Below the pieces are notes generated by a model. That model saw only the letters and a program-made list of their open reading frames with translations, had not been told where the DNA came from and made no database searches. A program made the position numbers and the translations under genes. A stretch of DNA of 64,000 nt from Candidatus Gastranaerophilales bacterium (GTDB lineage Bacteria; Cyanobacteriota; Vampirovibrionia; Gastranaerophilales; Gastranaerophilaceae), in assembly GCA_947630045.1 (NCBI GenBank), contig CANRGC010000001.1, positions 1-64,000 on the forward strand, in the 5' to 3' direction. How positions within the stretch are numbered: position 1 is the first letter of the stretch; each line of letters begins with the position of its first letter. Shown one piece after another: positions 36,853 to 47,004 of the stretch.

Positions 36853-38565
36853 TTGTCTACAAGTATAGATTATTTTGACTATATAAGAATTTCAATCGCT
36901 TCAAGCGAAAGGGTATTGAAATGGTCATACGGGGAAGTCACAAAACCCGAAACAATTAACTATCGTACACTTAAGCCTGAACGTGACGGACTTTTCTGCG
37001 AAAGAATTTTTGGACCTTCAAAAGACTGGGAATGCTATTGCGGAAAATATAAAAGAGTTCGTCATAAAGGCATTATATGCGAACGCTGCGGTGTTGAAGT
37101 TACCGATTCCAAAGTTCGTCGTCACAGAATGGGGCATATTAAACTCGCTGCTCCCGTTTCTCACATATGGTTTTTAAAAGGAATTCCAAGTTATTTGGGC
37201 TTGCTTTTGGATATGACCTTAAAAGATTTGGAACAGGTTATATACTTCAACAATTACGTTGTTGTTGACCCCGGCGAATCACCCTATAAAAAACTTGATT
37301 TATTAACAGAAGAAGAATATGAAAACTATGTTTTGGAACATGAAGACACAACTTTAAAGGTTGGTATCGGCGCAGAAGTTATAAAAGAACTTTTATCCGA
37401 AATTTCATTAACAAAACTTGCTGATGACATCAGAGCCGAATTAGATTCTTCGGGCGGTTCGGTACAAAAGCGTGCAAAATTAATTAAACGTTTAAGACTT
37501 GTTGAATCTTTAATTGATTCAAATACGGAACCCACATGGTTTGTAATGGACGTTCTTCCCGTTACACCGCCTGACCTTAGACCAATGGTTCAATTGGACG
37601 GCGGCAGATTTGCAACATCAGACTTAAACGACTTATACAGACGTGTTATAAACAGAAACAACCGCTTATCAAGACTTCTTGAAATGGGAGCACCCGAAAT
37701 TATCGTCAGAAACGAAAAAAGAATGCTCCAAGAAGCGGTGGACGCACTTATAGATAACGGCAGACGGGGAAGAACGGTTGTAGGCCCGAACTCAAGACCT
37801 TTAAAATCTTTATCAAACATAATTGAAGGTAAACAAGGACGTTTCAGACAAAACTTATTAGGTAAACGTGTTGACTACTCGGGACGTTCCGTTATCGTTG
37901 TAGGTCCTCAATTGAGCTTAAATCAGTGCGGTTTGCCGAAAGAAATGGCAATTGAACTTTTCAAACCTTTTGTTGTTAACAAATTGATTGAAAGAGGTCT
38001 TGTACAAAATATTAAATCTGCAAAGAAAAAAATCGAACGCTCAGAACCCGTTGTATGGGATATTTTGGAAGAAGTTGTTGAAGGACATCCCGTTATGTTG
38101 AACCGTGCTCCTACGCTTCACAGACTCGGTATTCAAGCGTTTGAACCAAAACTCGTTGAAGGCAGAGCTATTCAATTGCATCCTTTAGTTTGTACCGCAT
38201 TCAACGCCGACTTCGACGGTGACCAAATGGCGGTTCACGTACCTTTGTCAATTGAAGCACAAACGGAAGCAAGAATGTTAATGCTTGCAACTAACAACAT
38301 TTTGGCTCCTGCCAACGGAAAACCGATTATCACACCAACACAGGACATGGTCTTGGGAATTTATTATTTAACAATCTTAAAAGACCAGAACGCTCCTATC
38401 AAAGGTTATTTCCATGACTTTATGGACGCTATTTCGGCTTTTGAACTCGGAAACATCAAACTGCACGATAAAATCGTTGTCAGAGATGACAAAGGCGAAA
38501 GAATTGAAACCACGGTAGGAAGAATTATTTTCAACGAAACATTGAGAAAATCGGTTCTTCAATAA
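36853..38565 (+). CDS. rpoC1: RNA polymerase gamma subunit (N-terminal beta-prime)
   Basis: A 570-residue protein covering the N-terminal part of beta-prime, as in Cyanobacteria and plastids. It has the N-terminal zinc site ([20 protein letters not shown]) and the catalytic Mg motif [10 protein letters not shown] with D453, D455 and D457. It ends soon after this region ([13 protein letters not shown]), with rpoC2 beginning 31 bp later in another frame and with its own ribosome site, so this is a natural split and not a frameshift. The start is a TTG at 36853, supported by AAGGAG at 36838-36843. Confidence 0.97.
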   Translation: MSTSIDYFDYIRISIASSERVLKWSYGEVTKPETINYRTLKPERDGLFCERIFGPSKDWECYCGKYKRVRHKGIICERCGVEVTDSKVRRHRMGHIKLAAPVSHIWFLKGIPSYLGLLLDMTLKDLEQVIYFNNYVVVDPGESPYKKLDLLTEEEYENYVLEHEDTTLKVGIGAEVIKELLSEISLTKLADDIRAELDSSGGSVQKRAKLIKRLRLVESLIDSNTEPTWFVMDVLPVTPPDLRPMVQLDGGRFATSDLNDLYRRVINRNNRLSRLLEMGAPEIIVRNEKRMLQEAVDALIDNGRRGRTVVGPNSRPLKSLSNIIEGKQGRFRQNLLGKRVDYSGRSVIVVGPQLSLNQCGLPKEMAIELFKPFVVNKLIERGLVQNIKSAKKKIERSEPVVWDILEEVVEGHPVMLNRAPTLHRLGIQAFEPKLVEGRAIQLHPLVCTAFNADFDGDQMAVHVPLSIEAQTEARMLMLATNNILAPANGKPIITPTQDMVLGIYYLTILKDQNAPIKGYFHDFMDAISAFELGNIKLHDKIVVRDDKGERIETTVGRIIFNETLRKSVLQ

Positions 38566-38596
38566 CAAGTAATTAATAAAGAGGGAAATATTAGAA

Positions 38597-41500
38597 ATGA
38601 CAACATTAACTCCTGAAAAAAAGAAAAAAACAATTGATTATATAAATACAATTGTCGATAAAAAAGGCTTAAACAAGCTTCTTGCTCAAATTTATCTCGA
38701 ATGGGGCGGGGCTAAAACAGCTGAACTTGCAAATAACCTTAAAAATTTGGGTTACAAATATGCTACAAAAGCCGGTACGACAATTTCAATTCATGACCTT
38801 TCAGTGCCTTCAATCAAGGGCGAACTTTTAAAACAGGCTCAAGAACAGATTGAACAATCAACTTACAGATATATGAAAGGTGAAATTACCGAAGTTGAAA
38901 GATATACAAAGGTTATTGACACTTGGAGCGAAACAACCGCAAAGTTAACCGATGAGGTTGTTAAAAACTTCGACAGATTAAACCCCGTATATATGATGGC
39001 GTTCTCCGGCGCAAGAGGTAACTTATCTCAGGTTTCACAGCTTGTCGGTATGCGTGGTTTGATGGCAGACGCACAAGGTCAAATTATCGACTTGCCGATT
39101 AAATCAAACTTTAAAGAAGGCTTATCTTGTACCGAATACGTCATTTCAAGTTACGGCGCACGTAAAGGGCTTGTAGACACGGCTCTTAAAACCGCTGACT
39201 CGGGATATTTAACAAGACGTCTTGTTGACGTTGCTCAGGACGTTATTATAAGAGAAGCTGACTGTCATACTGAAAAATCAATCAAATTAACCGCAATTCA
39301 AGACGGTGAAAATATAATTGTTCCTCTTGCAGACAGACTTCTCGGAAGAACCGTTGCTCAAGATATTTTAGACAAAGACGGAAATGTTATAGTTACAAAA
39401 AACACAACCGTTAACAGAGAAGATTTGGCAAAAATCAAGGCTTTAGACCTTCAAGAAGTTGATGTAAGATCAACATTAACTTGCGAACTTGAATATGGTA
39501 TTTGCCAAAAATGTTACGGCTGGGCAATGACAACCCAAAAACTTGTCGATATCGGCGAAGCAATCGGTATTATTGCCGCTCAGTCAATCGGTGAACCCGG
39601 AACACAGTTAACAATGAGAACATTCCACACAGGCGGTGTATTCAAGGGCGCAGGCGCAATGAAACACGTTGTTGCACCTTTTGAAGGGGTTATTGAGGAC
39701 GATGTCAGAACACGTGAAATGAGAACACGTCACGGGGATGTTGTTCAAATTGCAATAAAAGAAGCCGATGTTACAATTACTGACGGCAAAAAGAAAGAAA
39801 AATTGCATATTCCGATGAATGCAACCGTAAAATTTAAAAAAGGCGAAAAACTCAAAAAAGGCGATGAAATTGCCGAGTTTGAACCTGTTTCAAAGGGAGA
39901 CGGAAGCCGTTTAACGGAAAAAGCTACAAAAGATATTACTTCTGACATTGCGGGTGAAGTTGTATTTGACGACTTTACCGCCGATGAAAAGAAAGACAGG
40001 CAGGGAAATGTTTCAAGAACCTCAAATAAATCAGGTATTGTTTGGGTTTTGGGCGGCGATGTCTATACACTTCCTACCGGTTCAAAAATTTTAGTATCAG
40101 ACAACCAGAAAGTTAAAAAAGGCGAAAAACTTGCCGAAACTTTGATTGTGTCCGAACATGGCGGCGAAGTCAGAGTTAATAACTCTCTTGAAGTTGAAGA
40201 AGTTAAGTTTGAAGGCAAGAAAATTAAGAAAATTGTTGCCGGCAAAGAGTTAACAATTGTTATTGCTTCAATTCAGCCTTCAAATGCAGTGTTTGAACAA
40301 ACCAAAAAAGAACAAATCTGGCATGTTCCGACAACTGATGAAAAATATATTGTTAAATGTCCGATTGACACAACCGTTGAAAACGGCATGATTATTGCCG
40401 AATTAATTGACGATGAACACAAAGTTACAAGCTCCGGCGAAATCAGATATAACGGTATTGAAGTCGGCGAAAATCAAGTTGTTACAAAAGGCGGCGAAGT
40501 TATCTTTATTCCTGAAGAAATTCACCAAATTTCAAAAGACGCTTCATTAAAACTCGTTGAATCAGGAACATACGTTGAAGCGGGAACGGAAGTCGTTAAA
40601 GATTTGTATACACACATTGACGGTATTGTTGAAATCAAAGAATTCAACGACATTATTCATGAAGTTGTTGTTCGCCCCGGTGAACTTTATACTCTTGATT
40701 CAATCAACGATCTTAAAGTTGATGAAAATGAAGTTGTAAGAGCCGGAACGGTTGTAGCGGGAAAAATCAAGGCAAAAGTTGATTCAATCGTAACAATTGT
40801 TGAAAACGACAACGACATGCTTGACGGTCTTGACGATTTGGATGAAGACATAACGGAAGATGTTGTTGACGAAGATTCTCTTGAAAGCAAACAGGTTCAA
40901 ATATTAATAAGACCTGTTCAAAGCTTCACAATTGAGCCGAGAGACGTTTCAATTGAATTTGAAACAACAGACGAAGCTATCGAAATTGTTCCTTTAACAC
41001 AATTGCAATTCAAAGACGGCGCACGTGTAAGAAGCTTGGATGGCGCAGTTCTTACGAGAACAAGCCTTGTTCTTTCAATGAGCGGATATTTGAGCCACCT
41101 TAAAGGTCTTGTTGAATTAAACAAAGAAGGTGATCTTAAGATTGTTGTTCTTGAAACTTTGATTGTAAGAAGAGAACAAGACGACGCCTCAAGAACATTG
41201 TCATCAATGCAAACGGAATTGTTGGTTGAAAACGGTCAAATTATTGAGCCGAGAACTCCTGTTACAAAGACACAGGTTTTATCAATTGACGATTCAATTG
41301 CAAGCATAAAGCAAACCGATAAAGACTTAAGAAGATTGCTTTTGGTTTCCGCTAAAAACGAACAAGTTATTCCTATCAAAGGAAAAGCTACGGTTAAATC
41401 AGGTGATTTTGTTAAACTTGACACTGTTGTTGCCGCTACGGGCGAAACTTCACCTTGCTCCGGCAGAGTGACGGAAGTCAGCAAAAACTCCGTAACGGTC

Positions 41501-42445
41501 AGAGTGGGACGTCCTCATCTTATAAGCCCCGGCACGCTTTTACAGGTAGAAAATAATGCACTTATATTGAGAGGCGACCTTCTTGCAACCCTCGTCTTTG
41601 AAAGACAAAAAACAGGCGATATCGTTCAAGGTTTGCCGAGAGTTGAAGAACTTCTTGAAGCAAGAAAGCCGAAAGATTCAGCAATTGTTGCCGAAGAAGA
41701 CGGCGTTGCCGAAATCGAAATTGAAGACGATATTGCAAGACTTTATATTGTAAACGAAAAAGGCAGAACGGAAATTAAATATCCGATTGAAGCTAGCGTT
41801 ATTGTTTCAGATAAACAAAAAATCGAAAAAGGTCAGCCTTTAACTTCAGGTCCTTTAAATCCGCATGACGTTATCAGGTTGAAAGGCGCAAATGCCGCTC
41901 AACAATATCTTGTTGATGAAGTTCAAAGGGTTTATCGTTCACAAGGCGTAGAAATTGCGGATAAACACGTTGAAGTTATCGTTCGTCAAATGATTAAAAA
42001 AGTTAAGGTTATTGATTCCGGAACAACAAAACTTCTCCCCGGAGAGCTTGTTGAGCTTAAAGTTGTTGAAGCTGAAAACGCTAAAATCAATGAAGCTGAA
42101 GGTGGAATTAAAGCAACATATGAAGCTTTGCTTCTTGGTATTACAAAGGCTTCTTTGAATACCGAAAGCTTTATTTCAGCCGCTTCATTCCAAGAAACAA
42201 CAAGAATCTTGACCGAAGCTGCCGTTGAGGGTAAAAAAGACGCCCTCAGAGGTTTGAAAGAAAACGTTATTATCGGTAGATTAATTCCTGCGGGAACCGG
42301 TTATCATCACTTGATTAACGCAAACGAAGAAAAAGAAAAAGAAGCTCTCCGTCGTGCGCAACAGAAAAATCAGGCAAGAAAACCTTCCGCAATATTGGAA
42401 GAAATTGAAGGAATGTTCGGGACTCCCGACTTTACCATAGAATAA
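38597..42445 (+). CDS. rpoC2: RNA polymerase beta-prime subunit (C-terminal part)
   Basis: A 1282-residue protein holding the C-terminal part of beta-prime. Early landmarks are SGARGNLSQVSQLVGMRGLM, GYLTRRLVDVAQDV and the trigger-loop side EPGTQLTMRTFHTGG near residue 345. Homology resumes near 1005 with GDIVQGLPRVEELLEARKP and continues to the C-terminal FQETTRILTEAA. The roughly 660 residues between are sandwich-barrel-like repeats (KKGEKLAETLIVSEHGGEVR and similar), corresponding to the enlarged SI3 insertion of cyanobacterial beta-prime. Together with RpoB and RpoC1 it completes the core enzyme apart from alpha and omega. Confidence 0.97.
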   Translation: MTTLTPEKKKKTIDYINTIVDKKGLNKLLAQIYLEWGGAKTAELANNLKNLGYKYATKAGTTISIHDLSVPSIKGELLKQAQEQIEQSTYRYMKGEITEVERYTKVIDTWSETTAKLTDEVVKNFDRLNPVYMMAFSGARGNLSQVSQLVGMRGLMADAQGQIIDLPIKSNFKEGLSCTEYVISSYGARKGLVDTALKTADSGYLTRRLVDVAQDVIIREADCHTEKSIKLTAIQDGENIIVPLADRLLGRTVAQDILDKDGNVIVTKNTTVNREDLAKIKALDLQEVDVRSTLTCELEYGICQKCYGWAMTTQKLVDIGEAIGIIAAQSIGEPGTQLTMRTFHTGGVFKGAGAMKHVVAPFEGVIEDDVRTREMRTRHGDVVQIAIKEADVTITDGKKKEKLHIPMNATVKFKKGEKLKKGDEIAEFEPVSKGDGSRLTEKATKDITSDIAGEVVFDDFTADEKKDRQGNVSRTSNKSGIVWVLGGDVYTLPTGSKILVSDNQKVKKGEKLAETLIVSEHGGEVRVNNSLEVEEVKFEGKKIKKIVAGKELTIVIASIQPSNAVFEQTKKEQIWHVPTTDEKYIVKCPIDTTVENGMIIAELIDDEHKVTSSGEIRYNGIEVGENQVVTKGGEVIFIPEEIHQISKDASLKLVESGTYVEAGTEVVKDLYTHIDGIVEIKEFNDIIHEVVVRPGELYTLDSINDLKVDENEVVRAGTVVAGKIKAKVDSIVTIVENDNDMLDGLDDLDEDITEDVVDEDSLESKQVQILIRPVQSFTIEPRDVSIEFETTDEAIEIVPLTQLQFKDGARVRSLDGAVLTRTSLVLSMSGYLSHLKGLVELNKEGDLKIVVLETLIVRREQDDASRTLSSMQTELLVENGQIIEPRTPVTKTQVLSIDDSIASIKQTDKDLRRLLLVSAKNEQVIPIKGKATVKSGDFVKLDTVVAATGETSPCSGRVTEVSKNSVTVRVGRPHLISPGTLLQVENNALILRGDLLATLVFERQKTGDIVQGLPRVEELLEARKPKDSAIVAEEDGVAEIEIEDDIARLYIVNEKGRTEIKYPIEASVIVSDKQKIEKGQPLTSGPLNPHDVIRLKGANAAQQYLVDEVQRVYRSQGVEIADKHVEVIVRQMIKKVKVIDSGTTKLLPGELVELKVVEAENAKINEAEGGIKATYEALLLGITKASLNTESFISAASFQETTRILTEAAVEGKKDALRGLKENVIIGRLIPAGTGYHHLINANEEKEKEALRRAQQKNQARKPSAILEEIEGMFGTPDFTIE

Positions 42446-42536
42446 TAATCGTAAAGTTGTCTAAAGACGGTTAGCAATTTAAAATAAAAGCAAACATAAT
42501 AAACTAAAAAGCATAATACTAAATAAGGAAACAAAA

Positions 42537-43031
42537 ATGTTAAGGAAAATTATTTTAGGGTTATGCTTTTTATTTTGCATAATATCATCGCCCGCTTTTG
42601 CAGACTCTGCCCCGATAACGGAACAAGAGGCAAAAGAGGTTGAAGCCTTTTTTGATGATTACATAAACGCCGCAAACACATATCAGGAAGACCTTATGGA
42701 ACGATATACAAAAGATGCGGATATAAAAAGAGTGGTAATCAAACCAAACGGCACAAAAGAAACGGTTGATATTCCGATGGACAGATATAAAAAAGAATTA
42801 AAAAGGGGTAAAACAACCGCAAAGCTTGTTAAATATACAAACAAATATTTAAACAGAAAACTTGAAAAACTTTCCGAATCAACATTTAAGCTTAAAGCGA
42901 AAAGATTTCCCATGAAAGATAAAAAAGGGCTTGACGCAGAATTTACAATAGTAAAAACTCCTGACGGGTATAAAATAAGCGAAGAAAAAATGGAAACAAC
43001 CGTTCAGAGATTTTTATCCGAAAAAAATTAA
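42537..43031 (+). CDS. Small exported protein, unknown
   Basis: A 164-residue protein with a Sec signal peptide (MLRKIILGLCFLFCIISSPAFA). The mature part is charged and helix-then-strand in character (EVEAFFDDYINAANTYQEDL, DAEFTIVKTPDGYKISEEKM), vaguely like the NTF2/SnoaL-type fold, but I do not recognise it. It follows rpoC2 by 91 bp with AAGGAA upstream of its ATG, and is followed by a hairpin terminator. Confidence 0.75.
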   Translation: MLRKIILGLCFLFCIISSPAFADSAPITEQEAKEVEAFFDDYINAANTYQEDLMERYTKDADIKRVVIKPNGTKETVDIPMDRYKKELKRGKTTAKLVKYTNKYLNRKLEKLSESTFKLKAKRFPMKDKKGLDAEFTIVKTPDGYKISEEKMETTVQRFLSEKN

Positions 43032-43036
43032 AGAAA

Positions 43037-43058
43037 AAGGCGCTGTTTAAAGCGCCTT
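43037..43058. terminator. Hairpin terminator
   Basis: AAGGCGCT and AGCGCCTT form an 8-bp stem around GTTTAA in the 39-bp gap between two convergent genes. The A-run on the left would serve as the T-run for minus-strand transcripts; the plus-strand side has only a short T tract. Confidence 0.65.
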
Positions 43059-43070
43059 ACATAGTTGGTA

Positions 43071-44468
43071 CTAGTCTAAGTCTCCGAGTTTTAATTCCCA
43101 TTCGGGCATTCCAAAATCGACAAGCACTTGTTTGAACTCGTCAGAATAATCTGAAATGTTCCCCATAGAGGCAACGGAAATGAACTCGGTTGTATTTGTA
43201 TGCGCAAGATTGATTAAATCTTCCGGAATTCCTGCGCATTCAAACTCCTCTTGATAAATTCTTTCATTCAATATTGATTTAACGGCGTTTTCATCGCTCA
43301 TTCCAAAAGAATTGGTCAGATGAATGTTTTTTCCCTGTTTTAAATCGTGTGCGCCGGTTAATTCATATCTAAGCTCGGCTGCGGGCGGCATTATATTGCC
43401 GTAATCTAAAATATCAATATAGAAAGGGGTTAAAAACTCTTTTTTACCCGCCTTTTGCCACTTTTTTAATTCATCGTAAATATCGTCAATTAAATCAGAT
43501 TGAAATTCGGGAATATAGTCTTCTTTAGGAATTTCCGCAACTTTGGTGCCGATTTCAAGTCTGATTTGTTCCATTTTTCTTTTTATATGTTCATCAGCTT
43601 CAATATCTACAGGGCTTGTAAAAACCGGTTCATCATCATTTTCATTATCATATTTTTCAACAGTTTTTGAAACGACATCTGAATTATTTTCTTTCATCTT
43701 TTTTGCCAAAGCAAACACGTTATAAATGTACGGAAAATCAATAAAGACGGTTTTATCTTTTGAATATTGGTCCGCAAGCTTTGATAAAACATCATCTTTT
43801 GAATTTTCTTTTCTTAAGTCTTTAACAAATTCATACCTTAAAAGGTCAGAATTTTCGCTCAGAGAGTCAACTTCGTTTTTTGTTAAAAGGGCGGAATCTT
43901 TCAGGGCGGAATTACAAACCGAAGTAAAGTCGCCGAAAGAAACGCCTTTTGTATTTTTCAAAAAATCGTATGTTTCAAGCGCATTGATTGTTGAAAAAAC
44001 ATCTAACTTCGGGCTTTTTTCTCTGTTAGAAGCAATTTCTATAAGTTCCGAAAACGCTTTTGGAGTAAGCTTCTTTGCGGAAACTGCGGTTTTAATTCCC
44101 GACAAATTTGTTAAATATTCATCCTCAAAGGCAACTTTTCCGTTTTTTATAATCTGACCTCTTATGTTATTTTTAACAACTTCAAGCATTCCGATTGTTT
44201 TATCATAGTCAAAAAGGGCAAGATCAATAACCTTTTGTCCGCTGTTTCTGTCTTCATAAATCGGCTTAAAATAAACATCGGGGTTTTTCCTGAAATATTC
44301 AATAAGATTTTTCAGATTCAAGTCAGGGTTGTTTTCTTTTCTCTTGCCCGAAAAATGAATATTTGAAGCGCTATAGTTTGTTTTTATAGGTAAAGCTGTT
44401 GATTTCGGAGTTTTATTTTTTGCATAAACGTGTTTATCAAAAATTATTGAGTTAACTCTTAAATTCAT
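43071..44468 (-). CDS. Unrecognised soluble protein with F-S-G motif
   Basis: A 465-residue protein without signal peptide or membrane segment. Residues 35-44 (SNIHFSGKRK) carry the N-terminal F-[SQ]-G-[KR] motif also seen in two other proteins of this window. The rest is Lys/Glu/Asp-rich and mostly helical; around residues 70-95 (SGQKVIDLALFDYDKTIGML) there is faint similarity to an ankyrin-like repeat. Acidic patches occur near 275-285 (KYDNENDDEPV). I do not recognise a family and offer no function. Confidence 0.65.
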   Translation of the reverse strand: MNLRVNSIIFDKHVYAKNKTPKSTALPIKTNYSASNIHFSGKRKENNPDLNLKNLIEYFRKNPDVYFKPIYEDRNSGQKVIDLALFDYDKTIGMLEVVKNNIRGQIIKNGKVAFEDEYLTNLSGIKTAVSAKKLTPKAFSELIEIASNREKSPKLDVFSTINALETYDFLKNTKGVSFGDFTSVCNSALKDSALLTKNEVDSLSENSDLLRYEFVKDLRKENSKDDVLSKLADQYSKDKTVFIDFPYIYNVFALAKKMKENNSDVVSKTVEKYDNENDDEPVFTSPVDIEADEHIKRKMEQIRLEIGTKVAEIPKEDYIPEFQSDLIDDIYDELKKWQKAGKKEFLTPFYIDILDYGNIMPPAAELRYELTGAHDLKQGKNIHLTNSFGMSDENAVKSILNERIYQEEFECAGIPEDLINLAHTNTTEFISVASMGNISDYSDEFKQVLVDFGMPEWELKLGDLD

Positions 44469-44531
44469 TTAAAATTTCTCACAAAAAAGGTATGTTATAA
44501 AAATGCCTATGAAAAAAATTTTTTGCCTTTT

Positions 44532-46058
44532 TTATTTATTTTTATAGATTATATTAAGAGCGTTAAAAATTGCTTTTATGTTTGCAACCGCAGTTGAACC
44601 GTGTCTTGCCCTTGCAATGATTTCAGCGCCGTTTTTATCTTCCAGATGAACAACCGTCATTGCAACAGAGGTTGAGCCCATAATTTCTTCATCAATGGCG
44701 CTTTGTTCATAGTGCAAAAGTTTAACATCAAAGCCCGATTTTTTAAGCGCCTGAACACAAGCGTCCACAGGCCCGTTTCCCTTGCCTTCAACTTTGAATT
44801 CTTTATCTTTATAAAAGAAATCAAATGTAAAAGTGTCGCCTTTCAAATAGTCAAAGCGAACAAGTTTAAAGTCGCCCTTAACGTTGAAGGTTTCATTAAA
44901 GTAAATATCAATTATGCTGCTTGTCGGAAGTTCGCCAACTTTTTCCGCCGCATTTTTAACAATGGGAGCAAGGCGAACGGCTTCTTGAATTGTAATCGGA
45001 TATCCGGCATGGGTGATAACCTCAAAAATTGCGGTTTTTCCCGATTGGGAAGTGATTGCAAGTTTTTCATCATCGTTTCTTCCGATTAAAGAAGGATGAA
45101 TTGGTCTGTATGCGCCTTTTTCCATATCCTTTGTTTTATATGCGCCGTCCTGATGAATGCCTGAACGGTGTGCAAGAGCGTCAGGTCCAATTAAAGGAGC
45201 TTTTTCCCAAATCGGGACTTTTGCCATTTGCGCAACGGTAAGGGCGGTTTCATAAATTTTGGAAAGATCAACGGGAACGTCAACTCCTGAATTATGAAGC
45301 GCCACTGCAACCTCATAAAAATTGGTGTTGCCCGCTCTTTCACCAAGTCCGTTAAGAGCGCATTCAAGTTGAACTGCGCCTTTGAAATAGCTTTCAACCG
45401 TTGTTGCCGTCGCCATGCCGAGATCGTTATGGTTGTGAACGGAAATTATAACAGACTCGTCAATTTCATTTCTTACCTTCTCAATCATTTTTACGAATTC
45501 GGAAGGATGAGTTCTTTCGACTGTGTTCGGCAAATTTAAAACACAAGCCCCCATTTGAACAATTTCTTTAAGCGTGTCAATTACAAAATCGAGATTTTCT
45601 ATGCAATCGCCGAAATGTTCAACCGAAAATTGAATTTGTCCGTTTTTGTTTGTTTTAATTAATTCGTCATATGCGAATTTAACGGCGTCAACCGCAATTT
45701 TTCTTGCTTCCTCAGGTGTTTTATCAAGAACATATTTAACATGGAAGGGCGAAAGTGTTAAAAAAGTGTGAACTCTCGGAGTTTTTGCAACAGAAATTGC
45801 ATCAATTGCAGAAATTATATCTGATTTAACACACCTTGCAAGCCCTGATACAACAAGATTGGAAGGCGCCATTTTAGATAATTCCCTGCAAGCTTCAAAA
45901 TCCATATCGGAAGAAGCGGGAAAACCAACCTCTACGGCTTGAACATTAAGGTCAAGAAGTTTTTCAAAAATAATCTTTTTATCTGCAAGCTGCCACGGTT
46001 TTTTTAATGCCTGATTGCCGTCCCTCAATGTAATATCGTAAAAAAAAGGTTGTTTCAT
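44532..46058 (-). CDS. leuA: 2-isopropylmalate synthase
   Basis: Joins acetyl-CoA and 2-oxoisovalerate, the first committed step of leucine synthesis. The 508-residue protein has a TIM-barrel catalytic domain starting DITLRDGNQALKKP, the form typical of the LeuA2/type II group rather than E. coli RDGEQ. The metal-binding HxH lies in SVHNHNDLGMATA, followed by LNGLGERAGN. The C-terminal LeuA allosteric domain covers about 370-508 (SIIDIYFNETFNVKG, GKGNGPVDACVQALKKSG) and would allow leucine feedback. No other leu genes are adjacent. AGGGAAG precedes the ATG. Confidence 0.92.
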   Translation of the reverse strand: MKQPFFYDITLRDGNQALKKPWQLADKKIIFEKLLDLNVQAVEVGFPASSDMDFEACRELSKMAPSNLVVSGLARCVKSDIISAIDAISVAKTPRVHTFLTLSPFHVKYVLDKTPEEARKIAVDAVKFAYDELIKTNKNGQIQFSVEHFGDCIENLDFVIDTLKEIVQMGACVLNLPNTVERTHPSEFVKMIEKVRNEIDESVIISVHNHNDLGMATATTVESYFKGAVQLECALNGLGERAGNTNFYEVAVALHNSGVDVPVDLSKIYETALTVAQMAKVPIWEKAPLIGPDALAHRSGIHQDGAYKTKDMEKGAYRPIHPSLIGRNDDEKLAITSQSGKTAIFEVITHAGYPITIQEAVRLAPIVKNAAEKVGELPTSSIIDIYFNETFNVKGDFKLVRFDYLKGDTFTFDFFYKDKEFKVEGKGNGPVDACVQALKKSGFDVKLLHYEQSAIDEEIMGSTSVAMTVVHLEDKNGAEIIARARHGSTAVANIKAIFNALNIIYKNK

Positions 46059-46236
46059 AATCTTCCCTGCTATTTAAAATTTACATCCTTAATAATATCA
46101 TAAATCGGTATTGACTTTTCTTTACTATGACTGTAATATTAAAAATTGTTAATACATTCGAAGCAAATCGGCAATTTTTTTCGTGTTTTGACTTAAAAAT
46201 GTTGTAACAACCGGTTAGTTAAATGAGGTCTATTGT

Positions 46237-47004
46237 TTGAACGTAACTAAAGTAAACAATTATAGTGGCGTGCCAAAATTCAGCGGGCTTAGGGCGGCAA
46301 GAATTTTGTCGAAAGCAAGCACAATCAACAGCTGGCAGCAAAGACTTGCTCTGGGTGTTGCAGCTATGGCAATTCAGCCCGCTATTGACCTGAGAAATAA
46401 ACAGGTTGATGAAGAAACAAGAAAAGTTTCCGCAAACAGAAGCTTCGCCAAAGCTCTTGTCGGAATGGCAACCGGAATTGCAGTCAGAGGGGGCTGTATG
46501 AAAGCGGTTGAAATCGGTTTGCAAAAAGACAGAGCGACAAATTATCTTGCAAAAATAACCGCAGAAAACAACACCAAAGAAGCAATTGATAAAGCAAAAA
46601 ATTTCATAAAAAATAAAGGCGGAGCAAAGCAATATGCTTCAATTATAGGAACAATCGTTGCTCTTGGGGTTATGTTATTTACAAACTTCCTTGTTGACGC
46701 ACCTTTGACAAATAAATTGACGGATAAACTCAATAAAAAACTAAACAATAAAAACGAAGAACAAAAGCCAAAAGAGGCTCAAACCAATATCCCGCCCGAA
46801 CCAAAAGAGGCAGTTTCACTTCCAAAAGAAAAAGAAGCGCCAAACATACAAACTTCTTTGGCTGAACCTGTCCTTCAAGCGCCTTGCGCACAATTTCCAA
46901 ATTTGAATTTAAAAGCGCAAAATCAACCTTTGCAAGGCGAATTTGGCATTCAAAACGGTCAAAACCCCGTAATTATCAACAATAGAAACGGGGGTGTTTT
47001 ATGA
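46237..47004 (+). CDS. Unrecognised membrane protein, pair member 1
   Basis: A 255-residue protein of unknown family. Residues 13-18 (VPKFSG) carry the F-S-G motif. Hydrophobic segments lie about 38-50 (LALGVAAMAIQPAI), 70-85 (ALVGMATGIAVRGG) and 130-155 (IIGTIVALGVMLFTNFLVDAP); after that the tail is Lys/Asn/Gln/Pro-rich and probably disordered. The start is a TTG at 46237 with GAGG 8 nt upstream; the nearby ATG at 46223 is in another frame that stops at once. The end overlaps the next gene by ATGA. Confidence 0.65.
   Translation: MNVTKVNNYSGVPKFSGLRAARILSKASTINSWQQRLALGVAAMAIQPAIDLRNKQVDEETRKVSANRSFAKALVGMATGIAVRGGCMKAVEIGLQKDRATNYLAKITAENNTKEAIDKAKNFIKNKGGAKQYASIIGTIVALGVMLFTNFLVDAPLTNKLTDKLNKKLNNKNEEQKPKEAQTNIPPEPKEAVSLPKEKEAPNIQTSLAEPVLQAPCAQFPNLNLKAQNQPLQGEFGIQNGQNPVIINNRNGGVL

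Noticed and set aside
38566-38596. Frameshift breaking a single rpoC gene
   Set aside because: rpoC2 has its own ribosome site and start, and the split point matches the natural cyanobacterial rpoC1/rpoC2 boundary.
46059-46236. T-box or leucine leader upstream of leuA
   Set aside because: No T-box core, no Leu-codon leader peptide and no terminator hairpin were found in the 178-bp gap.
46219-46632. 137-codon minus-strand frame
   Set aside because: It is antisense to the coupled membrane protein gene, Cys/Phe-rich and without a plausible ribosome site.
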